Source of the DNA: Dokdonella_A sp963758365
GTDB taxonomy: Bacteria > Pseudomonadota > Gammaproteobacteria > Xanthomonadales > Rhodanobacteraceae
Direction of reading: 5' to 3'
Length of the DNA: 64,000 nt
Assembly (NCBI GenBank): GCA_963758365.1
Contig: CAVWVB010000001.1
Coordinates: 2,170,001 to 2,234,000 of the forward strand
Both the position numbers and the translations under genes were made by a program. Within the stretch, counting starts at the first letter, position 1. Each line of letters opens with the position of its first letter. This document shows positions 42,123-50,519 of the stretch, piece by piece. The notes under the pieces are model-generated. The model saw nothing but the letters and a program-made list of their open reading frames with translations, made no database searches and was not told the origin of the DNA.

Positions 42123-43631
42123 ATGAGTCCGATGCTGACCAAGCTCAAGGAGATGCGCGAGTTCGACGGGGCGGTGCGCACCAGCGGACTGCCCGACGAC
42201 GTCATCGAACAGTTTGCGCAACATGATCCGGCCCTCGTCGAAGCGATCGACGAGGCTTATGCGGCGCATCTGGCGCTGCGCTCGTGCATGGCCGACCTTC
42301 TGCATCTGGACGAGGACGCACAGATTCATCAAGTGCAGGCCGATTTCGTCAATTTCTATCCGGAAGACGGCGTCAATCCGTATGTCGCGCTTGCCGCGCA
42401 CGGCCCCTGGCTGATCACGCTCAAGGGCGCGGTGGTCTACGACGCCGGCGGCTATGGCATGCTCGGTTCCGGTCATGCGCCCAAGGCGATCCTCGGCGTC
42501 CTGGCCCGGCCTCAGGTCATGGCCAACGTGATGACGCCGAACCTGTCGCAACTGAAGTTCGGTCGTGCGCTCAAGAAGGAAATCGGCCAGACCCGCGGGG
42601 GCTGCCCGTTCACCAAGTTCCTGTGCCTGAACTCGGGCTCGGAAGCGGTCACGCTGGCCGGCCGCATCATCGATGTCAATGCCAAGCTGATGACCGACCC
42701 GGGCGCGCGACATGCCGGACGTGAAATCCGGCGCGTCGCGGTCAAGGGCGCGTTCCACGGCCGTACCGAACGGCCTGCGATCTACTCCGATTCCTCGCGC
42801 AAGGCCTACCAGCAGAATCTTGCGAGTTTCCGCGACGAACACAGCCTGCTTACGATCGAGCCGTACAGCGTCAGCCACCTCAGGCAGACTTTTGCGGATG
42901 CCGACAGGAACGGCTGGTTCATCGAAGCCGTGTTCATCGAGCCGGTCATGGGCGAGGGCGACCCGGGCCGCGGCGTGACGCCGGAGTTCTATGCGGCAGC
43001 GCGCGAACTGACCCGGGCACATGGCAGCCTGCTCCTGATCGATTCGATCCAGGCGGGCCTGCGTGCGCACGGCGTGCTTTCGATCGTCGACTACCCGGGC
43101 TTCGAAGAACTCGACGCGCCCGACATGGAAACCTATTCGAAGGCATTGAATGCAGGCCAGTATCCGATGTCGGTGCTCGCCGTCACCGATCGGGCTGCGG
43201 GACTTTACCGCAAGGGCATCTACGGCAACACGATGTCCGCAAACCCGCGTGCGCTCGACGTCGGCTGCGCTGTCCTCGGTGCGCTGACCACCGAGCTGCG
43301 CGAAAACATCCGCACCCGCGGAACCGACTGCGTCGCCAAGCTGGAAAGACTCAGGGAGGAACTTCCGGGCTACATCACGCGCGTGCAGGGGACCGGCCTG
43401 CTGTTCTCGTGCGAACTGTCCGACGCATTCAAGTGCTACGGCGCGGGCAGCACCGAGGAGTGGATGCGCGAGCACGGCTACGGGGTCATCCACGGGGGTG
43501 CCAACTCGCTGCGCTTCACCCCGCATTTCGCAATCAGCGATGCGGAAGCGGATCTGCTCGTCGAAGGCGTCCGTCGCGCACTCGTCGAGGGACCGCGCAA
43601 GACGCAGGCTCCGCACGCCGCCGCTGCCTGA
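42123..43631 (+). CDS. PLP-dependent class III aminotransferase, substrate unknown
   Basis: 502 aa from the ATG at 42123 (GGGAGG 5 nt upstream). The frame is open a further 540 bp upstream, but that is antisense to the ABC gene and has no support. Class III features: LNSGSEAVTLAGR (phosphate binding), GAFHGRTERP, the PLP-binding Asp in LLIDSIQAGLRAHG and the Schiff-base Lys in METYSKALNAGQYPMSVLAV, with YGNTMSANPRALDV after it. The usual DEVQTG motif is DSIQAG here, and the enzyme is longer than most (about 430-460 aa), with about 90 extra N-terminal residues. It may act on an omega-amino acid or a natural-product intermediate; not assignable. A terminator follows. Confidence 0.88.
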   Translation: MSPMLTKLKEMREFDGAVRTSGLPDDVIEQFAQHDPALVEAIDEAYAAHLALRSCMADLLHLDEDAQIHQVQADFVNFYPEDGVNPYVALAAHGPWLITLKGAVVYDAGGYGMLGSGHAPKAILGVLARPQVMANVMTPNLSQLKFGRALKKEIGQTRGGCPFTKFLCLNSGSEAVTLAGRIIDVNAKLMTDPGARHAGREIRRVAVKGAFHGRTERPAIYSDSSRKAYQQNLASFRDEHSLLTIEPYSVSHLRQTFADADRNGWFIEAVFIEPVMGEGDPGRGVTPEFYAAARELTRAHGSLLLIDSIQAGLRAHGVLSIVDYPGFEELDAPDMETYSKALNAGQYPMSVLAVTDRAAGLYRKGIYGNTMSANPRALDVGCAVLGALTTELRENIRTRGTDCVAKLERLREELPGYITRVQGTGLLFSCELSDAFKCYGAGSTEEWMREHGYGVIHGGANSLRFTPHFAISDAEADLLVEGVRRALVEGPRKTQAPHAAAA

Positions 43632-43639
43632 GCGAATCG

Positions 43640-43676
43640 GCCGGGCCGGGAACCGCCCCGCCCGGCGCGGGTTTTT
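43640..43676 (+). terminator. Rho-independent terminator of the aminotransferase
   Basis: GCCGGGC and GCCCGGC form the stem; GCGGG and TTTTT follow. Confidence 0.65.
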
Positions 43677-43788
43677 CCTACAGCGGACGCCGCGATATCG
43701 CCGGCCACGGCGCTCGCATTGCGCGCAGCGCCGACCTCCACTCTCCTCTGCCCGGATCCATGCCGTGTGCCGACACTGTGTGCACCGC

Positions 43789-43804
43789 TGCCGGGTGGCA
43801 GCGG
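43789..43804 (+). promoter_or_regulatory. PsiF leader repeat, copy 1
   Basis: TGCCGGGTGGCAGCGG, 28 nt before the first psiF-like ATG. The identical 16-mer occurs at 44428-44443, 26 nt before the second. With flanking bases it forms GCTGCC-GGGT-GGCAGC, a short hairpin. Confidence 0.5.
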
Positions 43805-43832
43805 CCACAACCATCCGAGAGGGAGTCTCAGC

Positions 43833-44213
43833 ATGCAAGTCACCACCATTGCCACACTCGCCCTGGTCATCGCATTCGCCGCGGCCGCGGGAAGCGTCTC
43901 CGCCAATGATGTCAGCGCGTCAGGCAAACCCCTGACCACCCAGCAGCAGCGCATGAAGGACTGCAATGCGCAGGCGCGAGCCCGCTCGCTCAAAGGCGAC
44001 GAGCGCAAGGCGTTCATGAGTCCTTGCCTCAGGGGGCAAGCCGTGGGCGTACCGGGCGCTGCTGCCGAAAAGGCGACCGCGCGCGCCCAGAGTCCAGCCC
44101 AGCTCAAGCGCAGGAGCTGCGGTGCGGACGCCAAGGCGCAGGGTCTCAAGGGCGATGCGCGCAAGACCTTCGTCACCGAATGCGTGAAATCGGAGGCGGT
44201 CAGCACGCACTGA
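43833..44213 (+). CDS. PsiF-repeat periplasmic protein
   Basis: 126 aa. The signal peptide is TLALVIAFAAAAGSVSA. Two PsiF repeats follow: QQQRMKDCNAQARARSLKGDERKAFMSPCL and RRSCGADAKAQGLKGDARKTFVTECV, each with C-x-x-(D/Q)A...L-K-G-(D)-x-R-K-x-F-x-x-x-C. PsiF in E. coli is a phosphate-starvation-induced protein of unknown role. The start has GGGAG upstream. A paralogue follows 256 bp downstream after its own terminator. Confidence 0.9.
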   Translation: MQVTTIATLALVIAFAAAAGSVSANDVSASGKPLTTQQQRMKDCNAQARARSLKGDERKAFMSPCLRGQAVGVPGAAAEKATARAQSPAQLKRRSCGADAKAQGLKGDARKTFVTECVKSEAVSTH

Positions 44214-44228
44214 GCGTACGACCGGGAG

Positions 44229-44260
44229 CACGAACGGGTCCGCAGCAGGGCCCGTTCGTG
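44229..44260 (+). terminator. Terminator between the two PsiF genes
   Basis: CACGAACGGG and CCCGTTCGTG form a perfect 10-bp stem with a 12-nt loop, 15 nt after the stop codon. Confidence 0.7.
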
Positions 44261-44427
44261 TTCGCACAACGCATGCGAGGGACGTGCTGCGCCGCGCTCC
44301 CCGCAGCGCAGCAATCTCGGCGGGCGGCGCGCGGGGAAACGCTGAATCGCGGGCAACAGCGTGATCATGCACGCTGGCGCGACCACTTCCAGCAGGCCCG
44401 GCAGAGCGTAGACTGCGCCGCACCGCA

Positions 44428-44443
44428 TGCCGGGTGGCAGCGG
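44428..44443 (+). promoter_or_regulatory. PsiF leader repeat, copy 2
   Basis: Identical to the 16-mer at 43789-43804 and at nearly the same distance from the start codon. GCACCGC also precedes both copies. Confidence 0.5.
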
Positions 44444-44469
44444 ACAAGGACTCCTGGAGAGCACACATC

Positions 44470-44823
44470 ATGCATTTTTCCACCATCGCTTCGCTGTCCC
44501 TCGCATGCCTGCTTGCGACCGCGGCGGTCGGCGCTTCCGCAAAAGATACGAGCGCAACCGGTAAACCGATGACGGCGCAACAGCAGCGCATGAAAGACTG
44601 CAACGCCAAAGCCACCGCGCAGTCGCTGAAGGGCGACCAGCGCAAGACATTCATGAGCACGTGTCTGAAGGGTGAACCCGCGACCGCCAGCGCAAACGCG
44701 AAAACGGCTCAACAGCAGCGGATGACTACCTGCAATGCCGACGCGAAGGCAAAGGCTCTCAAGGGCGACCAGCGCAAGGCATTCATGAAGACCTGCCTTT
44801 CAGGCGCCCCCGCGGCGCACTAG
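44470..44823 (+). CDS. PsiF-repeat periplasmic protein
   Basis: 117 aa. The signal peptide is IASLSLACLLATAAVGASA. Two PsiF repeats follow: QQQRMKDCNAKATAQSLKGDQRKTFMSTCL and QQQRMTTCNADAKAKALKGDQRKAFMKTCL, closer to each other than those of the upstream paralogue. GGAG lies before the ATG. Role unknown; the conserved Cys pair per repeat suggests disulfides. Confidence 0.9.
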   Translation: MHFSTIASLSLACLLATAAVGASAKDTSATGKPMTAQQQRMKDCNAKATAQSLKGDQRKTFMSTCLKGEPATASANAKTAQQQRMTTCNADAKAKALKGDQRKAFMKTCLSGAPAAH

Positions 44824-44849
44824 GGAGTCAACGTCGCCCAGATGAGGAT

Positions 44850-44874
44850 GCGGGTCCCGCTTCGGCGGGCCCGC
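44850..44874. terminator. Terminator after the second PsiF gene
   Basis: GCGGGTCC and GGGCCCGC form an 8-bp stem (one G-U) with a 9-nt loop, between convergent psiF and pip ends. Confidence 0.55.
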
Positions 44875-44916
44875 TGCATTTCGGCGGCGCCGGAATGTGC
44901 GGCGGACGGCAGCGAA

Positions 44917-45870
44917 TCAGCGAAACCGGTCGGTTGCCTCGATCAGTTCGTGGGTGATGCCTGGTTCGAATGCAGAGTGGCCGGCGTCGGCAACGATGCG
45001 CAGGTCCGCCTCCGGCCATGCCCGATGCAGGTCCCAGGCGCTGCGCGCGGGACACACCACATCGTAGCGACCCTGCACGATCACCGCCGGGATGTGCCTG
45101 AGCCGATTCGCGTCGCGCAGTAATTGGCCATCGCATTCGAAGAATCCGCCATTGACGAAATAGTGGTTCTCGATGCGCGCGAATGCGAGGGCGAACTCGT
45201 CTTCGCCGCTCGAAGCGATGTGCGCCGGATCCTGCAGCAGGAAACTCGTCGCTCCCTCCCAGATCGACCACGCCTGGGCGGCCGCCAGCCGTGTCGCGAC
45301 ATCGCTGCTGGTCAGGCGCCGCTGGTAGGCGCCCATCAGGTCGCCATGCTCGACGACCGGAATCGCACCGAGATACGCCTCCCATGCGTCCGGGAACAGC
45401 GCGTCGCAGCCCTTCTGGTAGAACCACTCGAGCTCCCAGCGGCGCAGCATGAAGATGCCGCGCAACACCAGCTCGGTCACGCGTTCAGCGTGGGTCTGCG
45501 CATAGGCGAGCGCGAGCGTCGAACCCCAGGAGCCGCCGAACACCTGCCAGCGCGCGATGCCGAGGTGCTCGCGCAGGCGCTCGATGTCGGCGACCAGATG
45601 CCAGGTCGTGTTGTCGGTCAGCTCCGCATGCGGCGTCGAGCGTCCACAACCGCGCTGGTCCAGCAGCACAATGCGGTAATGGGCCGGATCGAAGAAACGT
45701 CGCGACTTCGAATTGCAGCCCGCACCCGGGCCGCCATGCAGGAATACGACGGGCTTGCCTCGCGGGTTCCCGCACTGCTCGTAGTACATGCGATGCAGCG
45801 GCGAGACCTGGAGAAAACCACTGTCGAACGGTTCAATGTCCGGATACAGCGCGCGGCGCGTTGGGTTCAT
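44917..45870 (-). CDS. pip: Proline iminopeptidase
   Basis: 317 aa, the usual length. An alpha/beta hydrolase releasing N-terminal proline in the cytoplasm. HGGPGAGCN (45-53) forms the oxyanion hole. The nucleophile is Ser114 in GGSWGS. LDQRGCGRS and the late DAGHSAFEPG (catalytic His) match S33 enzymes. N-terminal L-Y-P-x-I-E-P-F-x-x-G-x-L-x-V is characteristic of the family. Confidence 0.95.
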   Translation of the reverse strand: MNPTRRALYPDIEPFDSGFLQVSPLHRMYYEQCGNPRGKPVVFLHGGPGAGCNSKSRRFFDPAHYRIVLLDQRGCGRSTPHAELTDNTTWHLVADIERLREHLGIARWQVFGGSWGSTLALAYAQTHAERVTELVLRGIFMLRRWELEWFYQKGCDALFPDAWEAYLGAIPVVEHGDLMGAYQRRLTSSDVATRLAAAQAWSIWEGATSFLLQDPAHIASSGEDEFALAFARIENHYFVNGGFFECDGQLLRDANRLRHIPAVIVQGRYDVVCPARSAWDLHRAWPEADLRIVADAGHSAFEPGITHELIEATDRFR

Positions 45871-45898
45871 CGAAGATTTCGGACCGGCAGCGGAAACA

Positions 45899-45975
45899 TG
45901 GTCGGGGCGGCGGGATTCGAACCCACGACCCCCTGCCCCCCAGGCAGGTGCGCTACCAGGCTGCGCTACGCCCCG
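45899..45975 (-). tRNA. tRNA-Pro (GGG)
   Basis: 77 nt including an encoded CCA. Acceptor CGGGGCG pairs with CGCCCCG. The anticodon stem CTGCC/GGCAG region holds GGG. The T-arm has GGTTCGAATCC. It lies at the end of the pheST-ihfA-merR run, its conserved place in related genomes (family knowledge). Confidence 0.95.
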
Positions 45976-46199
45976 ACTTTTCGGTACCCCTCACCCGGCC
46001 CTCGAGCACCTTCCGCAGATGCGGCAAGGTGACGTGGAGCGACCCTGCGCCCGCCGGCTTCAAATGGGGCGCGAAGTGTAGCAGAACGCCACTGGGCCAT
46101 TCGGCGCGCGCTGCGCAAATCCGTGCGCGCGAGCGGACGAACAGAGCCAACGCAGGGAGTCGCCACGCTGACGCGCTGTCCCGCCAGGCGGCCAGCAAG

Positions 46200-46556
46200 C
46201 TAGCGCCGCAGGATCTGCAGCACTTCCTCGAGTTCGAGCCGCACCTGGCGCACGATCTGGCCCGATATCGTCGACTCCGCGCGCGCCTGGCTGCCTTCGA
46301 GACGCTGGCGCGCCCCGGTGATCGTGAAGCCCTGATCGTATAGCAGCGAGCGGATCTGGCGGATCATCAGTACGTCATGACGCTGGTAGTAGCGGCGGTT
46401 GCCACGGCGCTTGACCGGCTTGAGATTCGGGAATTCCTGCTCCCAATAACGCAGCACATGCGGCTTGACGCCACACAGCTCGCTGACTTCCCCGATGGTG
46501 AAATAGCGTTTGGCCGGGATGACCGGAAGTTCGCTATTGCTGCCCTGATCCAGCAT
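46200..46556 (-). CDS. MerR-family transcriptional regulator next to ihfA
   Basis: 118 aa. The HTH is FTIGEVSELCGVKPHVLRYWEQEFPNLKPVKRRGNRRYYQRHDV, followed by IRSLLYDQGFTITGARQRL and a short coiled helix. No metal-binding cysteines are seen at the C-terminus, so it is not a metal sensor of the CueR type. It overlaps the end of ihfA by 23 bp, the usual arrangement in Pseudomonas and xanthomonads. Target unknown. Confidence 0.9.
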   Translation of the reverse strand: MLDQGSNSELPVIPAKRYFTIGEVSELCGVKPHVLRYWEQEFPNLKPVKRRGNRRYYQRHDVLMIRQIRSLLYDQGFTITGARQRLEGSQARAESTISGQIVRQVRLELEEVLQILRR

Positions 46557-46836
46557 AGGCTTCGACCCGGACCTTCAGTTTTTGCCCGGGACGGAACGTG
46601 ACCACCCTGCGTGCGGAGATCGGAATCTCCACGCCGGTCTTGGGGTTACGCCCGGGACGCTGATTCTTGAAACGCAGGTCGAAATTGCCGAATCCCGACA
46701 GCTTCACCTGCTCCCCTTTCTCCAAAGCATCACGTACGACTTCAAAGAATGCGTCGACGAATTCTTTGGCTTCGCGCTTGTTCAACCCCACGTCCAGAAA
46801 CAGACGCTCGGCCATCTCCGCCTTCGTCAGCGCCAT
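46534..46836 (-). CDS. ihfA: Integration host factor subunit alpha
   Basis: 100 aa (E. coli 99). A DNA-bending protein, heterodimer with IhfB. LTKAEMAERLFLDVGLNKREAKEFVDAFFE and the arm FKNQRPGRNPKTGVEIPISARRVVTFRPGQKLK are diagnostic for IhfA. The ATG at 46836 follows the pheT stop after 1 bp, so it is cotranscribed with pheST. Confidence 0.97.
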   Translation of the reverse strand: MALTKAEMAERLFLDVGLNKREAKEFVDAFFEVVRDALEKGEQVKLSGFGNFDLRFKNQRPGRNPKTGVEIPISARRVVTFRPGQKLKVRVEAYAGSGQQ

Positions 46837-46837
46837 C

Positions 46838-49225
46838 CTACCCTCGCAACTTTGCTTTGCAAACCGATTCCAGTGCGGCAACCGCGAGAGCCCTGCAGCG
46901 GTCAGCGTCCTGGTCCGTAAGGGTGCGGTAACGATCCTGCAAAATCAAGCCCATAGCGAGACTTTTGACACCATTTCCGAGGTTCTGGTCCGCATAACGG
47001 TCGAACAGCACCATGTCCGACAGGGTTTCGCCAATCGCATCACGAATTGTCGACTCAACCTGCGCATACGGGACGCCTTCCGCCAGCTCGAAGGAAAGGT
47101 CGATCCGCACCGATGGGTAACGCGAAACCGCGACTGCCCGCGGCAATGGGCGCGGGCACACCACCGCGACATCGAGTTCGACCACGTATACGTCTTCGTC
47201 GATGTCCAGGGACCGAAGCAAATCCGGATGCAGCGCTCCGACGTATCCGACGTGGCGATCGCCGCGGCGCAACTGCGCGCTCTGGCCGGGATGCAGCCAG
47301 GGTTGCGTCGCCGTCAGGCACCGAAATTCCGTGGCCACGCTGGTCATTGCAAGCAGCGATTCGAGATCCCCCTTGATGTCGAAGAAGTCGATCGCGCGGC
47401 GCGCCTCGCCCCATTGTTCCGAGGATGCGCTGCCGCACGCGACCGCCGCGATGCGCAGCGTTTCGACCGCCGCGTCGCCGGGTTCCCGGCCCGCGCGAAA
47501 CACGTTGCCGACTTCGAAAATGCGCACGCGGGGCTGCTGCCGGCGCCGGTTCGCGGCCAGTACCGCGACCAGACCCGGCAGCAGCGAGGTGCGCATCACG
47601 CCGAAGTCCGCCGAAAGCGGATTGGCCAACGCAATCGCTCCTTCGTCGAGCGTCCATTTCCCAAGCAGATCCGCGCCGACGAACGCGTAACAGACCGCTT
47701 CGGCGTAGTCGCGCGCGACCAGTTGCGCGCGCAGGTGGCCGATATCGAGAGCTGACTCGGGAAGTGCCGGTACGAGCAGATCACCGCGTGGCGCACGCGT
47801 GGGCACGTGCTGGTAGCCATGCACGCGCGCGACTTCCTCGATCAGGTCCTCCTCGATCGCGAGATCGAATCGCCAGCTCGGCGGTGTCGCGAGCCAGCCC
47901 GTGATGGTACGTTCCACCTCGAGGCCGAGCGCGACAAGGATGCGCTCGACTTCGGCATCGGCAACCTCCAGATCGAGGATGCGCGCGAGTCGCGCGCGAC
48001 GCAAAACGATCGGTGCATGTCGGGGAATCGATTCCGCATGCACCGCCTCGACCACGGGACCCGCCTTGCCGCCGGCGATCGCGACGAGCAAAGCGCTGGC
48101 ACGTTCGAGCGCTCTGCGCTGCAGCTGCGGATCGACGCCACGTTCGAAGCGGTGCGAGGCGTCGGTATGCATCCCGAGCCGTCGCGCGCGCCCGACGATC
48201 GCGACCGGTGCGAAGTACGCACTTTCGAGAAACACGTTGCGGGTCGTGTCGGTGACCCGCGAACCGTGCCCGCCCATGATCCCGGCCAGGGCCAGCGGCC
48301 TGACCTCGTCGGCGATCACGAGGAAATCTCTTGTCAGAACATGTTCGGTACCGTCGAGCAGAGTCAGCTTTTCGCGCGATGCTGCGCGGCGCACGACGAT
48401 TGCGCCCTCGAGGTGATCGTCGTCGAACGCATGCAGTGGCTGGCCGAGTTCGAGCATCACGTAGTTGGTCACATCCACGACCGCGCCGATCGGGCGCAGT
48501 CCGCTTCTGCGCAGGCGCTCGGCAAGCCAGAGCGGGGTGCTTGCACCTGCATCGATGCCCTCGATGACGCGCCCGAGATAGCGCGGACAATCCGTGCCGG
48601 CCTCCACGCGCACTGCGCGCTCGACCGTGCTGGTCACGGCAATCGACGCCGGCTCTGGCGGAACAAACGGGCTGCCGAAAGCCGCGGCCGCGTCGCGGGC
48701 AAGCCCGTGTACGCTCAGGCAATCCGGGCGATTCGGAGTCAGCTTGATCTCGATGCTCGCGTCGGGAAGACCCAGGCAGGCTGCCAGGGATTCGCCGACC
48801 GGTGCATCCGGCGGCAGCTCCATCAGGCCCGCGGCATCGGCATCGATGCCCAGCTCCTTCGCCGAGCACAGCATGCCGCTCGATTCGACGCCCCGCAGCG
48901 TGGCCTTCCTGATCTCGATGCCGCCGGGCATCGTCGTGCCGATGGTCGCCAACGGGGCCTTGAGACCAACTCGCGCGTTGGGCGCGCCGCAGACGATGGT
49001 CAGCGATCCGCCCTTGCCCAGGGCAACCTCGCAGACGCGCAACCGGTCCGCATCGGGATGCGTCTCGCATCCGACGATCTCGGCGACCACGATCCCGGCG
49101 AGCGCCTCGCCCAACGCCTCGAAACCTTCGACTTCGAGACCAGTCATGGTCAGACGATCGATCAGCGATTGCCGATCGACGCGAATGTCGACGAGTTCGC
49201 GCAGCCAGTTTTCGGAGAATTTCAT
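46838..49225 (-). CDS. pheT: Phenylalanine-tRNA ligase beta subunit
   Basis: 795 aa, the same as E. coli. The EMAP/tRNA-binding-like domain is ETHPDADRLRVCEVALG...IVCGAPNARVGLKAPLATIGTTMPGG. The B3/B4 editing region is LGQPLHAFDDDHLEG...AGIMGGHGSRVTDTTRNVFLESAYF. The C-terminal FDX-ACB domain is AVSRYPSVRIDLSFELAEGVPYAQVE...LFDRYADQNLGNGVKSLAMGL. It works with PheS in the cytoplasm as an alpha2beta2 enzyme. The Shine-Dalgarno is weak. Confidence 0.97.
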   Translation of the reverse strand: MKFSENWLRELVDIRVDRQSLIDRLTMTGLEVEGFEALGEALAGIVVAEIVGCETHPDADRLRVCEVALGKGGSLTIVCGAPNARVGLKAPLATIGTTMPGGIEIRKATLRGVESSGMLCSAKELGIDADAAGLMELPPDAPVGESLAACLGLPDASIEIKLTPNRPDCLSVHGLARDAAAAFGSPFVPPEPASIAVTSTVERAVRVEAGTDCPRYLGRVIEGIDAGASTPLWLAERLRRSGLRPIGAVVDVTNYVMLELGQPLHAFDDDHLEGAIVVRRAASREKLTLLDGTEHVLTRDFLVIADEVRPLALAGIMGGHGSRVTDTTRNVFLESAYFAPVAIVGRARRLGMHTDASHRFERGVDPQLQRRALERASALLVAIAGGKAGPVVEAVHAESIPRHAPIVLRRARLARILDLEVADAEVERILVALGLEVERTITGWLATPPSWRFDLAIEEDLIEEVARVHGYQHVPTRAPRGDLLVPALPESALDIGHLRAQLVARDYAEAVCYAFVGADLLGKWTLDEGAIALANPLSADFGVMRTSLLPGLVAVLAANRRRQQPRVRIFEVGNVFRAGREPGDAAVETLRIAAVACGSASSEQWGEARRAIDFFDIKGDLESLLAMTSVATEFRCLTATQPWLHPGQSAQLRRGDRHVGYVGALHPDLLRSLDIDEDVYVVELDVAVVCPRPLPRAVAVSRYPSVRIDLSFELAEGVPYAQVESTIRDAIGETLSDMVLFDRYADQNLGNGVKSLAMGLILQDRYRTLTDQDADRCRALAVAALESVCKAKLRG

Positions 49226-49304
49226 GAAGGGAGCCGCACGTGTGGAATCCGGATTTGACGTTGTCTGCGGCTTGGCCGCATGGAATGCGCGCGCCAGGCG
49301 CTGC

Positions 49305-50297
49305 TCAGGCGAACTGCGCGAGGAATCTAAGGTCATTTTCGAAAAACATCCGCAGGTCGTTCACGCCGTAACGCAGCATTGCAAAACGCTCCACGCCCAT
49401 GCCGAAAGCAAACCCGCTATAGCGTTCCGGGTCGACTTCGCAGGCGCGCAGGACATTCGGATGGACCATGCCGCAGCCGAGTACCTCAAGCCACGAACGC
49501 GTACCGTCCTCGCGTTCCCAGCGGATGTCGACCTCTGCTCCCGGCTCGACGAACGGAAAATAGCTCGGCCGGAAGCGCATTTCGAAATCGCGTTCGAAAA
49601 ACGCACGCACGAACGCCGCGAGCGTTCCCTTCAAGTCCGCGAAGCTGACGTCTTCACCGACCAGCAGGCCTTCGACCTGATGGAACATCGGCGAGTGGGT
49701 CTGATCCGAATCGCTGCGGTAGACCTTGCCTACCGAAATCAGGCGGATCGGCGGTGCGCGTCCGCGGGCCGCGCGGATCTGCACCGGGGACGTATGCGTG
49801 CGCAGCAGGTGACCGTCGGCAAACCAGAACGTGTCATGCATCGTGCGCGCTGGATGATCCGGTGGAAAATTCAGCGCTTCGAAATTGTGCCAGTCGTCCT
49901 CGATCTCCGGCCCGTCGGCCAGTTCATAGCCGAGCCGTGCGAAGATTTCGGTCATGCGATCGAGCGTGCGCGTGATCGGGTGGATGCTGCCCCGCTCGGC
50001 ACGCCGTCCGGGCAGCGTCACATCGACCCGTTCCACCTCGAGGCGGCGCTTCAGTTCGCCCTGTTCCAGCTCCGTCTTGCGCGCGGCTACGGCCTCGGCG
50101 ATGCGCTGCTTGGCCCGGTTGACTTCGGCACCGCGCGTCTTGCGTTGATCGGGCGACAGGGCGCCGAGCGCCTTGAGCGCAGCGGTAATGGCGCCGCTCT
50201 TGCCGAGCAACGCGACACGCAAGGCTTCGAGTCCCTCGAGGGTCTCGGCCGCCGCAATCGCAGTCAGGGAGCGATTGATGTCTTCCAAAGCGTCCAT
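49305..50297 (-). CDS. pheS: Phenylalanine-tRNA ligase alpha subunit
   Basis: 330 aa (E. coli 327), starting at MDALEDINRS; an upstream in-frame start adds nine residues but is less like the family. Class II motif 2 is FRPSYFPFVEPGAEVDI, with DTFWF and TSPVQIRA before it. Motif 3 is GFAFGMGVERFAMLRYGVNDLRMFFENDLRFL. The N-terminal coiled coil covers about residues 1-85. A terminator-like hairpin and a repeat lie in its leader. Confidence 0.97.
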   Translation of the reverse strand: MDALEDINRSLTAIAAAETLEGLEALRVALLGKSGAITAALKALGALSPDQRKTRGAEVNRAKQRIAEAVAARKTELEQGELKRRLEVERVDVTLPGRRAERGSIHPITRTLDRMTEIFARLGYELADGPEIEDDWHNFEALNFPPDHPARTMHDTFWFADGHLLRTHTSPVQIRAARGRAPPIRLISVGKVYRSDSDQTHSPMFHQVEGLLVGEDVSFADLKGTLAAFVRAFFERDFEMRFRPSYFPFVEPGAEVDIRWEREDGTRSWLEVLGCGMVHPNVLRACEVDPERYSGFAFGMGVERFAMLRYGVNDLRMFFENDLRFLAQFA

Positions 50298-50309
50298 CAC
50301 GATTCCCGC

Positions 50310-50410
50310 TATCGTGACGACCAAACAGTTGTCTTCCCTGCGAAGCGGGATCCGGGCCTTTCGTTCCCATCATGAAGGCACTGGATTCCAGCCTTCGCCG
50401 GAATTACGCC
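50310..50410. repeat. Extragenic 'VIPAKAGIQ' type palindromic repeat in the pheS leader
   Basis: CTGGATTCCAGCCTTCGCCGG with AATTACG, and CTGCGAAGCGGGATCC on the other side, match the widespread proteobacterial repeat that, translated, gives V-I-P-A-K-A-G-I-Q (here read on the minus strand). Recalled family, not searched. It is not a protein-coding gene. Confidence 0.6.
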
Positions 50411-50430
50411 ATTGGTTCGCCGCGTCACAC

Positions 50431-50467
50431 CAAAAGAAAACGGGGAAGAGACTCGGCCTCCTCCCCG
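50431..50467 (-). terminator. Terminator/attenuator in the rplT-pheS gap
   Basis: On the minus strand CGGGGAGGA and TCTTCCCCG pair (9 bp, one wobble) with a 9-nt loop, followed by TTTTCTTTT. It would end transcripts from infC-rpmI-rplT before pheS, like the E. coli pheST attenuator. No Phe-rich leader peptide was found. Confidence 0.7.
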
Positions 50468-50519
50468 CGTACTCATGCAGGCGCTTCTTCGATTTCGCAA
50501 CCGGGCAAGATCGAAGAAA

